Source: Glandiceps talaboti
Lineage: Eukaryota > Hemichordata > Enteropneusta > Spengelidae
Direction: 5' to 3'
Assembly: GCF_964340395.1 (NCBI RefSeq)
Contig: NC_135566.1
Location: forward strand, 5,686,001-5,750,000
DNA length: 64,000 nt
Position numbers and translations under genes: made by a program
Notes under the pieces: model-generated
The model's database searches: none
What the model was told of the DNA's origin: nothing
The model's input: the letters and a program-made list of their open reading frames with translations, nothing else
Part shown: positions 1 to 17,620 of the stretch, piece after piece
Numbering within the stretch: the stretch's first letter is position 1
Layout: every line of letters begins with the position of its first letter

Positions 1-66
1 CAGTGAGAGCATGTTAAGTTGCAGGTATTAATATTGCTTACGATAACCCATTTCATTATATTACAG

Positions 67-4572
<4,506 letters not shown>

Positions 4573-4985
4573 AACTTACAGTATCTGAACAAAGTATCCT
4601 CAAAGTTGGAGTTATGAAATCACAGATCACCAGACTGCTGAGGCTGAACTAATATAGCATGGCAGTAGCCTTAGACAAAAATCACAAATTTTCTGTACAG
4701 TAGTGTTTGGTCACATTGAAAAGATTTGACCTCTAATGTATGGTTTTTCTGCATATATACTCAGGAATACTAACGTTACAGTTATAGCTTCATCTGAAGT
4801 TGATCTCAAAATCTTTGATTTCATGACACAAATTTTAATAGCCATGTGCAAAATGACTCGGAGCATTCAATAATCATACATTAAAGTACTTCAAATTATT
4901 GATAAGATATGACCTAATATTATGAGGATTGGCAAACAAGAGTCTCTAAATCAACTTGAGGTGTACTTGTACTTGTGACTGAGTA

Positions 4986-4991
4986 AATAAA
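4986..4991 (+). terminator. Polyadenylation signal of SDR1
   Basis: AATAAA about 414 bases after the SDR1 stop codon, in AT-rich DNA and before the repeat-rich intergenic region. It is the first canonical hexamer noted downstream. Use is inferred, not shown. Confidence 0.5.
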
Positions 4992-6910
4992 ATCTGCAAT
5001 TGTAGTGATAATTGTAGTTTTCTTGAGTGTTTTTACACTGGTTACATTCATACATTCATGCATACATGTACATCTGTTCCACCACAGGTATTTCCAGACA
5101 TATTAATACACATATATATACTAGGGGACACATAAATACAGTTCATACAGTCAGACATGCATACAGACAGGCAGACAGGCCGGCCTGCCTGCCTGCCTGC
5201 CTACCTACCTACCTTACCTACCTACCTACCTACATACATACATACATACATACATACATACCACATTGTAGTGGCATAGGATAATACTGGCCAACCCAAT
5301 ACTGGTTTGGTTCACACTTGGTCTTGCTTATGTGGTATGAAAGTAACACCTCCTTCCCACCTTATTCGGTGCACATTTTGCTCACAATTATTATCAATAC
5401 ACGAAATGATTAGTGTGCTTCTGGCATCATAGTTGCAGACAGTGGAGCTAAAAACTATAATAAATTTTGCTGTCACCATGCATCCATTGCTCCGCAAAAG
5501 GTCAATGTTACAGATACTAACTGAACAAATGTCAGTGATATAATAATAATAACAACAACAACAACAAGTCTTCAGTTGTCCAGACTTCCTAAGAAGAAGA
5601 AAGGTGGCTAATAAGAAGTCAGTCTAAATTTTGACATTTGACATTTGACATTTTAGTTTTGACAGTACTTTCTCCTTTTGAGCTAATCCATTTACAAAAA
5701 TGAATACATTTAAAGCTTGTAATATCACTTATTTTTGGTAACCAGACACGCATACAAAGCAGGTGATTTTATGCATTTACCATGATAATAATTCAATCTC
5801 TTGTGTTTGACATTCACATGAATGATGAGAGTGCTCGGACATGTTCAAGACAAAGTAGCAACACTGAGACTCCGGTTTCTGGGTTGCCATGCTACCAGAA
5901 ATATAATGTCGATTAGGTCATGAGAACTTGTCAAAAGTATTTATTTTTTACAATGGGTTAAGTGACAGGACCTACATCACATGATCTCGTGACTGTCACG
6001 TAAGTGTTTTACTGGAGCCAGGGTAGGTTATGAAAGTATGGCTTCACTGAACAGAAAAGTTTTATTAATAACAGGTTCGTAAATGAATGCATGATTTTTT
6101 CTGGGCTTATATTATTGTGGGATATAGCAAAAAAAGCAATAACAGCATCACGATCATCTACAGACTTTGATCTATGTCTGATGTCAACTAAATATGCAAC
6201 ATAGTAGTCTGGCGAATGGCTTGTGTTGGGTGTCCATGACGACGTTATGACTTGTCGGTGCATACACTGCAGCCATACAAGTAAGGCTAGCAATTTATGA
6301 ATACAGCCGCTCAACTTGCAGTGCATGTATAAATACATATACATATACATAATATACATATACATATACATACACATAATATACATATACATGATATGAT
6401 AGGTATATGTATATGATAGTTCTATTAATGATAGCTATAATGATCGAGACGCGTAATCGTGCTTGTATGGATGGATGGATGGATGACACAAATGATTGAT
6501 GTGTTATACATCAATGTATGGATTAAGGTCTGTAGAAGAGGCATAAGTCATATTGTACATATATCATAAGTGCATATATTATACTATGAGGTGGGACAAC
6601 CCTTGACATACTAAGACATAAAGTCAACATATATGGAAAAATGGGGTCAACCTACTATGGAGGTAATGTTCCTCACCCCTCCCTGTTTTTATCAAAAGGA
6701 AATAGATCTTCAAACAGAAATGCAACTCCTCCCATGACCAAATGAACTCAGATGAGTCCTATATAAACTAGGTTAGGGAGATAACAGTCAGAGTTTAGTT
6801 TTAACTAGGTTAGACAGATAAAAGTATGTATAAGAGGCCAGGTGACTAAGAGGTATGAAACCAAACCCTATTGTCATAATAAAAACTGTGCCCTTTTAAT
6901 GAATGAATGA
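4992..6910. other. Intergenic DNA without recognised gene
   Basis: Between SDR1 and the first large microsatellite. It contains a compound tetranucleotide tract at 5161-5261 (ACAG/GCCT/CTAC/ATAC), short ATAC runs near 6330-6400 and a partial copy of the dispersed repeat described at 7290 (about 6765-6870). Nothing else recognisable; the open reading frames here are short and repeat-driven. Confidence 0.7.
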
Positions 6911-6943
<33 letters not shown>

Positions 6944-7195
6944 TGTATGTATATACGTACGTACGTACGTACGTATGTATGTATGTACGTACGTATGTAC
7001 GTATGTATGTATGTATGTATGTATGTATGTATGTATGTAGGTAGGTAGGTAGGTAGGTAGGTAGGTAGGTAGGTAGGTATGTATGTATGTATCTATGTAT
7101 GTATGTATGTATGTATGTATGTATTGTATGTATGTATGTATGTATGTATGTATGTGTGTGTGTGTATGTATGTATTGTATGTATGTATGTATGTA

Positions 7196-7242
<47 letters not shown>

Positions 7243-7282
7243 ATGTATGTATTATGTATTATGTATTTATGTATGTATGTAA
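6911..7282. repeat. Compound (ATGT)n microsatellite
   Basis: About 370 bp of ATGT repeats interrupted by ACGT, GTAG and GT dinucleotide blocks. It is immediately followed by a dispersed repeat copy (7290). An equivalent tract at 17270-17620 precedes the second copy. Confidence 0.95.
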
Positions 7283-7289
7283 TTATGTA

Positions 7290-8170
7290 AATAAATATGA
7301 GTTGAACCTTTAGTATTTACGTACACGTATGATACATTAAGGGAGATAACAGCATGAATAAGTCTCAACTAGGTTAGGCAGATAAAAGTATATAGAAGTC
7401 AGCTGACTAAGAGTCATAAAACCCCATGTCATATTCTCCTTTTAATCTCATCAAATTGAATGTAAACTCTGCCCTTAATGATGAAAGGGTCACGAGCTGC
7501 AGTTCAAATTTTTTTTTATGTAATTTAACTGTATTTCTAAAATGTACTCACAGTGCCATCACTTTAAATTGACTGAACTCAAACCTGGTATTAAGATAAT
7601 ATGACATTAAAAAAAGCTGATGATGTATACAAAATGCTGAGGAAATGTTTACTATGCGATCAATCTGATTAAAATCCGATGTAGATGTCGGCTAATCGTT
7701 CATTGCTATTTTACCTTCGTTATTTTGCCTGAATTGACCTTCTTGGCACATGTTTACATTTTTTAGCCTGATCGCCTCCTCTCCTCTCGTAGAGGAGGCG
7801 ATCAGGCTAAAAAATGTAAACATGAACCAAGAAGGTCAATTTAGGCACAGACAAGTATAGATCTGTGATTCAGGCAAAATAACGAAGGTAAAATAGCAAT
7901 GAACGATTAGCTGACATCTACATCAGATTTTAATCAGATTGCTATGCTATCAACTATTCTAACAATGCCAGAAAACAATCGTAACGTCAACCATGCATCG
8001 ACAACAGTCCTGGCATAATAAAAAAATTTACTCAGCTCTGTGTCTACAATTTGTAATCCTAATTGACTAGCTTCAAGACTCATTGATGTTGTACTTGATA
8101 ACTTGCAGAAAAATTTTTCAAAACCCTCACTCTTTTACAGGATATCTAAAGTTCTTAGTCTATGTAACAA
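7290..8170 (+). repeat. Dispersed repeat X, copy 1 (with inserted foldback MITE)
   Basis: Begins AATAAATATGAGTTGAACCT directly after an ATGT microsatellite and matches 17621-18265 over its length. Shared landmarks are GGGAGATAACAGC, GAAGTCAGCTGACTAAGAG, TAACAATGCCAGAAAACAAT, ACAGTCCTGGCATAAT and TGATGTTGTACTTGATAAC. The only large difference is the 281-bp element at 7661-7941, absent from copy 2. Non-coding in all frames; family unknown to me. Confidence 0.8.
7661..7941. mobile_element. 281-bp foldback MITE with 9-bp target duplication
   Basis: Left arm 7661-7782 and right arm 7791-7941 are near-perfect reverse complements around an 8-base loop (7783-7790). Termini are CAATCTGATT...AATCAGATTG. 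The right arm carries about 26 extra bases (around 7845-7872) relative to the left. Flanks CTATGCGAT (7652-7660) and CTATGCTAT (7942-7950) form a 9-bp duplication with one mismatch. The paralogous repeat copy 2 has the uninterrupted site TGCGATCAACTATTC at 18041-18055. A 9-bp duplication with long inverted repeats suggests a Mutator-like element; that assignment is inference. Confidence 0.85.
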
Positions 8171-9201
8171 AGTTGAACATGTCCTTAATAAAAAAACATC
8201 ACTACCAGAGCAAAATGTCAAAGTTCCATCACTGTACTACCAAATATCACTGTGGTAACGTACAGATGCTTGCTGACTGGTCAGTTACACTAACAATCAA
8301 CTTGGGTGGATCCTAAATGTGTGTCATCTCTTGTGAGTCATTGCACCCTATATAATAAGTTGAGATATGGCATGAGCTCATACTTGTGTTGGCAACGATC
8401 ATCACTGCAGGTTTGAGTTAGTGAGGGGCAACACCACCTTTGGACACACACACAAGGTTCTAGTCTACTAAAAAAAGGTAGAGTGTTTTTCTATTTTTCT
8501 TTTCTTACTTTTTAATTATTTCTGTTATAGTTATCTTAGTGTTGATGGTCAGATCATAGATTTGTTTATTAATGTAATAGTTCTTATTACTGGTAGCTTG
8601 ATGGTCAAACCTTACTGCAACCATGGAGAAACCTAAGTATCCTTTTTTATCTAAAAAAATACTGACCATGACTATACAAAATGTATGTTCATAGCAAGTA
8701 CTATTATCAATGTAAACAGAATGGTGTGGTTCTATGGTATAGTGGTGGTTCTCTTACATTCCTTATAATTAACCACACTTCACCTCTGAGTTGGTAAATC
8801 TAGTCTCCTCCTTATGGCTTCAAATTCCCGATGGTCCGAAGCTTATCTCTTATTTGATACACTGTGCAGTGTTAGAATTGGAGAGTCCCTCCTTTCACTG
8901 TTACAGGAAACAGAGTTTATATTCTGAAACAGTTAATTAAGTATTGTAATGGGTTTACAATGTATTTTTTACTTACAAATTACAGTGAGCTAGAAGCCCA
9001 TAATTGGAGCAAGCAATAAAGAGATGGCTATCCAGGGAGTTGTTTTTGATATTTTATACATTAGTTTAAAAATCAAATATTAAAATTTGTATTTCCCTCA
9101 GATCTCCTGTGCCACATTCCAGTGGTGAAAATCAACATTCAAGACTGGATCATTAGTAAAGCTTACCATTTCACCACCTTGAAGACTTTGAATTCAATAA
9201 C
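8171..9201. other. Upstream region of the carotenoid oxygenase gene
   Basis: No gene recognised. This kilobase lies immediately 5' of the first coding exon and should hold the promoter and any 5' untranslated exon. An in-frame stop at 9157-9159 precedes the start codon, which supports 9202 as the first possible Met in that exon. No obvious TATA box close to the start was seen. Confidence 0.5.
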
Positions 9202-12200
9202 ATGCATAGTCTCCAGATGGTTGTCTTCGCCCTCGGCCTTGTTACCATGGTAACATGCTGGGAGGTTCCAGATAACATTGAAGAGACATATTTTGGCCAC
9301 ATAGAGAAAGAACATGAATATGGAGAGATAGAAATCCAAGGAATCATTCCAGAATGGTTATCAGGTATGTGTAACAGTAGTACATGTTGACTGTTACAAT
9401 GTGTCATTGAATATCACGTGTTATCATCAATATCATTAACAAGTGTTATCATCAGGTATGTCTAACAGTATATATCAAACTGTTCCAATGTCCCAGCAAA
9501 CACCACTAACATGTTTGCCATGCATGTTAGCCTATTTGTTAATTGTATAATTTGTTTTATCCTTACACTTTATATTACCCCAGAACCTAACACTTTACCG
9601 TACTACATTAGAGGGTCTTACACTTTTAATATCATGCTCATAAGGGGGTCAAGGCCATATATTCATATCAGGAGGTAAAACCAACAAATATAACTATAAT
9701 ACTGTCAACCACTCCACATGCATGTATTTATTTTATCTATTTATCTATAGGGTCAAAAAAAAGAATTGTTTCTGGTCAGCATGTGCATCACTTAATACCC
9801 TTGCCTCGTTTTTTTTTTTCATGTTAGTCCAGCCCATGCACTCTGCAAACCAGAGGGGAAACACAAAAATAACCCTCCCTTAGTAACTTCAGTGAAGACA
9901 ACTGTAGAGCCAATCATGAACAAACAAATGACATCTGCCCCACATACACACTTGCTCTAAAGTACTAAATAAAAAGAACAGAAACTACCATAAATAGTAG
10001 ACTGAGTGACAGGTTTGTTCAGAATTAAAAATAAAAAAAAACTTTTAGAAATTTTAAATTGTGTCGTCACACCACTTTAGACAAAATGTCCTGACAAGAA
10101 TCAATTCTCTTTTGGCTTTGTCAATCTGTCTGTCCATCAAACTTTTCACTACCGGTATATTTGTTCTATCCTTTTTCATCTCCTGCCTTCAAGGATCAAT
10201 TGATTCCATTTTAATACTGGTCTTATCATTTAATAAGTATCCATGATCCATCACAATATTTTTCAACACTTAAATTTTTCTGAATGCACCTCGGAAATGA
10301 ACAGTTGAGAAACTTTTGCTGTTACTTTGTTTAAGAAAACTCTATTCGCTGTTTAAAAAAACTCTGGTCATCATAAAATAGATAAAAAATATCTGGTCAT
10401 TGTACAAATTTTTGAAATAGTGATCAAAATGATAACAAAACTTAATCATTTCAGAATCCAATATGGCCGCCAAATACTGCATAAGTCTATGGGGAAAATA
10501 AAGATTGACAGTTTCCTTGAAAAAATAACATTGAACCCCTTAATTTCTTTATTAGTTCAAAGGACCAGAAATAACCTTTCTTAAGGAAAAGTTCGGAGAG
10601 AATTGAATCAATTTTCAGGAAATTTATCACCAAGTACCTTTCTACCTAATTGTGCACTATTAAAATCAGTTTTTGCTTATTTTATTAAATATGATGAGCA
10701 TGCATTCTTTTGATGGTCGGTCATTTTGAGTAGCGAATTTGGGCTTTTGCAAAGACTGTCAAATGCTAGACACTGACTGTTTCTCATGTTATGTGTTTTT
10801 CTATAGGTTACTTCATCCACCAAACAGGTGGTAGTTTTGGTAACTTAAGTAATCCCGCTGAGGGTGCTAAAATTACTCATACATTCGATGGCATTGGTGC
10901 AGTGGCTTCATTTAAATTCAATTTTGGAACAGTACAGTATTCAATAAAGTAGGTGGACCATTTCATTATGACAATACTAAGTAAACACAGATATTGATTT
11001 TACGTTGCAAAGATATCAAAACATCTGTGTTAGAAGTCAAGAGGGCACACTACTGCAAAAATATACAAGTAATTGTCACAATTGAAGAAATTAAGTTTAA
11101 GTACAATTTGATTATCATCATGGTATTGTCTCAACAAGCCTTCATAGAAGACATAGAACCCAACTGGTGTATTGTATGACAAAATTATTCTGTAAATTAA
11201 GGAGCAATACAATCTAAAGTTTAAAGTATGTGATTTATCATCCTGATATTGCAGTAAAAAGTTTCCTTAGATTCAACCATACTATTTATGATATGATCTC
11301 ATTTCAGGTACTATGTCACAAAACCTTTCAAAGTGTTTGACTACTATAGCAGAGATATGGACCGGTCAAAGGTAGCCTGGGGTACAACATTTAGTCCGAT
11401 AGTAAGTACAAAAAGACAGGATAATTTGTACAAGAGACACTAGGAAAAAGTATCTTTAGTTGGGTTTAGATACGGATTAGTAAAACTTCATTCCATTTGC
11501 CTGAATCTACAACATGTAGCACTTCAACATGTCGACTTACTACATCACGGGATATGAATGAATGTTCCATCAATGAGTATGAAGGAGTTCATGATTACAT
11601 TTAAGAAAGGTATCCAGCCCTTATGTGAAAGGTGTCCACTCATTACGAAAAGAATAAATCTTATTTTCAGTTTACAGAATTGTTAAACATTACATTAGTA
11701 AGATTAATAAAGATACAAATATATATCTATATGTAGATGTTTTATATTTCATTTATCTTGTTAACAACACTATCAATAGGATCAAGACCAATTCAACAAG
11801 TGGCAGAATTTTAGGGACTATCCAGATGACAATCCTAACGTTGCCTTCTGGAGAATTGGTGACAATGTGGAAGCTATGTCAGAGGGCACAGCTGGTGAGT
11901 GAATGAATGAGTACACAAAGGAGTGAACATTGCAAGTACATAAGTGAGTGAGTGAGTAAGAGCAGAGTGAGAGAATGAGCAGGTCAGTAAGTGGTTGGGT
12001 TAGAGGGTGCTCAGTGGCTGGGCAGGTTGGTCGCTGAATGAGTAGGCAGGCTGGTTACGTGGTCATGGTGGGTATAGGTTTGTTGGTGGTCAGGTAGGGG
12101 GTAATTTTGTAGGTGGATAGGTTTGTGGCAGGGTGAGAGAGATAGCTAGAGATTATAGTGTGTGTGTACTTAGATTTTGTGGGCGTGTGTGTGTACTGTA

Positions 12201-15200
12201 CTATAGGTGCTTAGGTCAAGATCAAAGGTCAATGTCTTAAAAGAAAGCTTGCCATTGATAATATGGGGTAGACACTTGAATGGAATCCATATGTATTACA
12301 ATATCTGAGTTGTGCTGTAAATATTGATTTTAACTACAAATTTGGCCACCATTCAGTCAAATTTGGCATATGTCCTAAATGATATGTCACTTTTGTAACA
12401 GGTTTGCAAGAAATGGCAAATTGCATGTCTAAGAAATGACGTATTATGGACATAGCCCATTGTAATAGACTAATAAACTGCATGTTACTTATTATAAAAC
12501 ATTTCTCTTTGAAGGTGTCTGGTTTGATTTGGACACTTTGGAGACAAAAGGAACCTATCCATTCAAAGATGAACACTTTGGCCTGCCTCCTTACATGACA
12601 AGTTTAAACAACCCAGCTCATGAACATTACGACGAAGATGGTGTGACTGTCTACGGTTCTGCAGTTATGTATGATCTTAGCAACTCCAACAGTATGAACG
12701 GAACGTGAGTCAATTTCAAAGTATGATTTCAATAATCTTTCATTATGAAATATTAATATCTTTGAAATGTGGGCACATTTACCCATACCTTAAAATGCAT
12801 CCCAAAGACATAAACAAAATCTTACTATCTCTTTCTCTCACACAAATCAACTTTTAAGCTTTGCATTTCATTATCAAATTCAGGAGAATGATCTACAAAA
12901 TTGAAGATGACGAACGTATTCCAATAGCTTCATTCCAAGAAGCAGGACCTCTGGATCTTGACGAATGTTCATCAGGATCACCCTATCCAGAGACTGATGA
13001 TAGAGGGGGCTATATGCACTCCTTTTGCATGACACAAAATCATTTCATCCTTCCAGTGAGCACGTATCTTTCTGATGTTTGCGCAATTTTCAGTAAGTTT
13101 GAATGTTTTGTTGTTAGCATTGACAAAAGGCTTAGTAAATTATTTTCATATCATGTCTCTGTATCAATATTGTTCAGTTTTGATCATGTAACTTGGATTC
13201 ATCAATTATTAAATGAATTAATTAATTAATTAATTAACTATTATGATTAGATTATGATTATGATGTGATCCGCATGATTAAAACTAACAAAGTGCACACA
13301 TCCCCCTGGAGGATTTTTGCTCAATTATGAGACCGTCTCCAGTATTCAAACAGATACAGAAACAGATGCTTTAGGAAAACATCTGACATAATCTATAAAA
13401 ATCAGTTTACACTTAATTAGTACAATATATAAATCTAGAACTACATCTAAACATTGTCAATTATGCTAGTACAACTTGAACTTGAAGTAGATGATGGTGG
13501 CTTAGTCATATGCATAGAATCACCTTGTTATCCAGATGGTTTTAACACTAATAGAATAGACCTGCATGTTGCTGGTTCAAAGATGCACTGCACCTCTCTC
13601 CATACAATACCATGTATTGTGCACACGCTACTCAGGGGGTGGTTTTCACCTGACTGTACCCTGTGTTCACCCGTAAAACCCCTTTCTTGTCATTAATGGT
13701 GTTTAGTCTTTGTTCTATAAAATCACTCATACTCAAAGAGGTCAACCTGCCTTGCCATCATTTCCTGGTGAAAATGTTATTTCAAACATAATAAAGACAA
13801 AACAAGACTATGTATAACAAAATAAGTGATGTGCTCTCACGCAATGCATCTTGGAACCGGAAAATCGACTTTTGAATGTGCCACCATCTGTGAAATTTTT
13901 TTTATCAGAAACAGCGCCCCACTGTGAGTAACATTGTTGTCTGTTGATAGTTAATGAAATCAACATGTTGCAATACTAGTTTTAGTTTGTGACTGTGTCC
14001 CAATAGTTGATTCTGTCATTGTCATAATTAACACACAAAATACAACATAACCCTTTCCCTGATTGACATGATTTCCCACTTACTTGACAGGACCCGAACC
14101 TTCAGCACCCCGTGGACCATTTTTCAGAGACAACCACGAATTCTCTGAGACGACTCCCACACGTTTTGTAATCATCAACAGATCTACCAATAAAGTTGTT
14201 GGCGAGTTCTCAACACCAGATGGTCTCTTTATTACACATCAGGTTAGACTTATGACACAACCACAAACACTGATGACACACTGACACTAAAATCAGTGTT
14301 ATTTTATCAAGTTATCTATTTTTGCAATCAATCGATCAATCAATCAATCAACCATTCAACCAGCCAGTCAATCAATTGATGAATCAGTCAATCAAGTAGT
14401 CAATTAATTATAAATAAATAGATAAATAAAGAAAATACACAGCACTTTGTAAGTTTTGACATAGTGAAGGATTGCAATTGAGATTTTTTCTTTCAGAAAT
14501 AAAATAATGTATAAAACCAATGAAAGAGAAAAAAAAACTGTAAATATTCTGACTGGGTCCTTTTGGTTGTAAACTAAACACAAAAGACATTCCCATATAG
14601 AAGATAAACATATAGATCATACAATGTATATGTGCACACATACAATCTCACCCACCATGTATGCAGACACATGCAGATATGTAAGCATTACCTACTTCAC
14701 ACCGTCAAGATCAAAGAGAGGCCTTCAAAAACCAACAACGATAATCATTTCATTACAGATGAATTCATATGAAGAAGATGGGTATATGTACTTGGATATG
14801 TTGACGTACCAAAGTGATGTCTACTGGCATTTTTACATGGATGAACTCTTAGCAGGACCTGTGAGTAAAACGATCAATATTTATTATTTTGTTTTTTAAA
14901 TCGCCATCTACTCTCTTTAGGCGAGTTTTTGAAATTGTGTCTCAATCACACATGACTGGCTTTGAAGTGGTGGAAAAAGAAATATTTGTGAAACAATTTA
15001 ATTGCAATTTTACATGTATATTCTACCTACATGTACAATAACAATTTTTTTACACAATTTTAGTTTTTTGCAATGTACTAAGTTACCAAAACAGACTTGG
15101 TCTATGTTGTTTCACATTGATTTCTCGCTGTAGGAAGCAATGATAAAATTGTTTTATAAATTAAAAATGCAAAATAAAAACCCAATCCTCATCCATATGG

Positions 15201-16713
15201 GCATTTTAATAGGCCATGTTTCCATCTGCAGACCATCACGTAAGAATACATCAATACCAATGGCATTCTATGCACTAGTTCTCCTGCCAATATTTCCTAG
15301 ATTTTTTTTAATTTTCTTTAACATTTTGTCACACCTCAAATTTATTTAGACTCATAGAAACAATCCTTATCTTCGCAAGTTGTTTTAAAAAAGTAATTTT
15401 TAAAAAAGAAAATCTAGTTTCTAGATTTCATTCTGGTGTGTCTTGTGCTGAAGTGATTATGATTGCATGTTTACAGCGTGGCATAAAAACTCGAGTGGAG
15501 AGATTCAAAGTAGATATGTCTGATTGGACGTTAGAAGAAAGAATTGATCTGTTTCCATCACGTGATGAAGATCTATTGGAATTTTCCACTGTGAACTATG
15601 ACCTTTACAATGGTAAACCGTACCAATACTCCTACATGGTTGGGTTTGATCCTATACCAAATTGTCTGATCAAGGTATGTCATGATTGTCTACATTAGTG
15701 TGAAAACAATTTTTCTTTTGTGTGGCTTATGTTGATTTGTTTGTGTAGCTTACATATTAATAAATCTAATGTCATGCTTAAAATCTTGAGAAACATATTG
15801 TGTTAATATTAAAATTATAAAATAAGGAACCTCCAAGCATATCACTCAGAGAGAATTGTGGGTAATAATCATACAAGGAACATTATGACATAAAACTAAC
15901 ATTGATTTCAATGGATTATATATTAAATACTCTATTGTATGTTATATTAGTGTGTACCTACAAGTTTCTGAAACATATCTATGTGTCATTGTAGTTGGAT
16001 GTGAAAAGCAAAACAGCTGTCTACTGGGGACCGTATGATGGATTGATACCTGGTGAACCAATCTTTGTACCTTCTCCTGATGCAGTTGATGAGGATGATG
16101 GTGTTATCATTGCCAATGTATTGGATGCCAATGCTGGCAAAGGTATGATATTTGATAAAATCACCCATTTTTCACCATTCAAACACTTCTTCATTAGCTG
16201 TAATTCCTGATGTTTCTCAGTATTCTTTTAATTTTGAGTATAAACTAGATCAATATTATTCTTGGATAGGCACCAAAGCTGAATCTAAATGTTATCATAT
16301 TTACAAGAGAATCACGTTGAAAAACAGAATCTTACTATCGCTGGCTGCCACTTCTGACGGCTGGTACATCAAAGCTGTATGAGGGCGCTATACTGATAAA
16401 TTCCTTCATCACAAAATATCGACAGATCACCACGGATGACATCAATGTTTCCAAAGTACCATACTGGTGTCTAGACTACAATTTTAATTTAAAAAATACT
16501 TTACTATTCGCAGGAATGGTTGTTGTTTTAGATGGGAAGACATTTAAAGAGCTGGGTAGAGCTATGTCCACAGAAGGCATGCCATTTGGACTACACAGTA
16601 AATTTATACCCAAGGAGTTTGAACCACCATTGACGGATGCTTCTCTTCAGACAGCTGCAAATTTCATAATTTGTGTCTCATTCGCCTTCTTATCAATCTT
16701 TGTACGGTTGTAA
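9202..16713 (+). CDS. Carotenoid cleavage oxygenase (BCO/RPE65/NinaB family), predicted secretory and lipid-anchored
   Basis: Eleven exons: 9202-9364, 10807-10948, 11308-11401, 11780-11894, 12515-12704, 12884-13092, 14091-14242, 14759-14860, 15477-15674, 15995-16142, 16514-16713. All are GT-AG with consistent phases, giving 570 aa. Iron ligands by family motif: H207 in NPAHEHYD, H280 in YMHSF, H354 in FITHQMNSYEEDG, H532 in MPFGLHSKF. GEPIFVPSPDAVDEDDG is the conserved late motif. The family are non-haem Fe(II) enzymes that cleave carotenoids with O2, or isomerise retinyl esters. Unusual: residues 1-19 look like a signal peptide (core VVFALGLVTMVT), and the protein ends in a 16-residue hydrophobic stretch (555-570) after small residues near D546-S548, as in GPI-anchored proteins. 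The vertebrate PDPCK motif is absent. It lies between two SDR paralogues on the same strand. AATAAA occurs at 16864 and 16910. Family is certain; substrate and location are inferred. Confidence 0.93.
11890..12150. repeat. GT/GAGT-rich low-complexity tract in oxygenase intron 4
   Basis: Degenerate GAGT and GGTTGG motifs over about 260 bp between exons 4 and 5. No function seen. Confidence 0.5.
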
Positions 16714-16863
16714 GAAAACTATTCCACAAAGTACTTTTGTACCGGCAGCTTTATCTGGACCATAGACCCTCCTGTGATATATGGACATTATCACTACTTG
16801 TTTTTAACTTATAAACACACAACTTTATGTCACTAAATATTTTCTGGCCGAATGAAGGAGTGG

Positions 16864-16915
16864 AATAAAATAATAGCTGCACAATAGTAATCAAAGAGAA
16901 AATAGAGTAAATAAA
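16864..16915 (+). terminator. Two polyadenylation signals after the carotenoid oxygenase
   Basis: AATAAA at 16864-16869 and at 16910-16915, 151 and 197 bases after the stop codon. Either could serve the gene; inferred from sequence only. Confidence 0.5.
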
Positions 16916-17269
16916 ACATGACTCTAATCATTTGTTGTTTTGAGCACTGCAAAACCTGGATGACATTATAGACATGTCGTGACATTAGAACAGCATGGGT
17001 ATATATAGATACCATATTTTTTGTTCAAACATATACAACTGGCTTTTGCATCACATAAATAATGAAGAAGAGTTTAATTTTTAGTAAAACTGGGTCTTTT
17101 TATATTCCGTGGACCCAAAATGGGATTTTAATACTAACATTGTAACAACAACAACAAAACCCAAGAAAAATGTAAAATAATTGCTACATAAAAATAACAA
17201 GAGTATTAAACTCAGTGTGTCTGTGTACTGTATGCATTTATGTAAGTAAATGTGTATGTCTACATGCCT

Positions 17270-17620
17270 ACACATGTATGTATGTATGTATGTATGTATG
17301 TATGTATGTATGTATGTATGTATGTATGTATGTATGTATGTATGTATGCATGCATGCATGCATGCATGTCTGTGTGTGTATGTATGTATGTATGTATGTA
17401 TGTATGTATGTATGTATGTATGTATGTATGTATGTATGTATGCATGCATGCATGCATGTATGTATGTATGTATGTATGTATGTATGTATGTATGTATGTA
17501 TGTATGTATGTATGTATGTATGTATGTATGTATATGTATGGTATGTATGCATGTATGTATATGTATGCACGTACATACATATGTATGTATGTACATACGT
17601 ATGTACGTGTGTATGTACGT
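17270..17620. repeat. (ATGT)n microsatellite with ATGC blocks
   Basis: About 350 bp of TGTA repeats with two ATGC-rich interruptions near 17345 and 17441. All long reading frames here (CMYV or YIHT repeats) are microsatellite translations, not genes. Confidence 0.95.
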
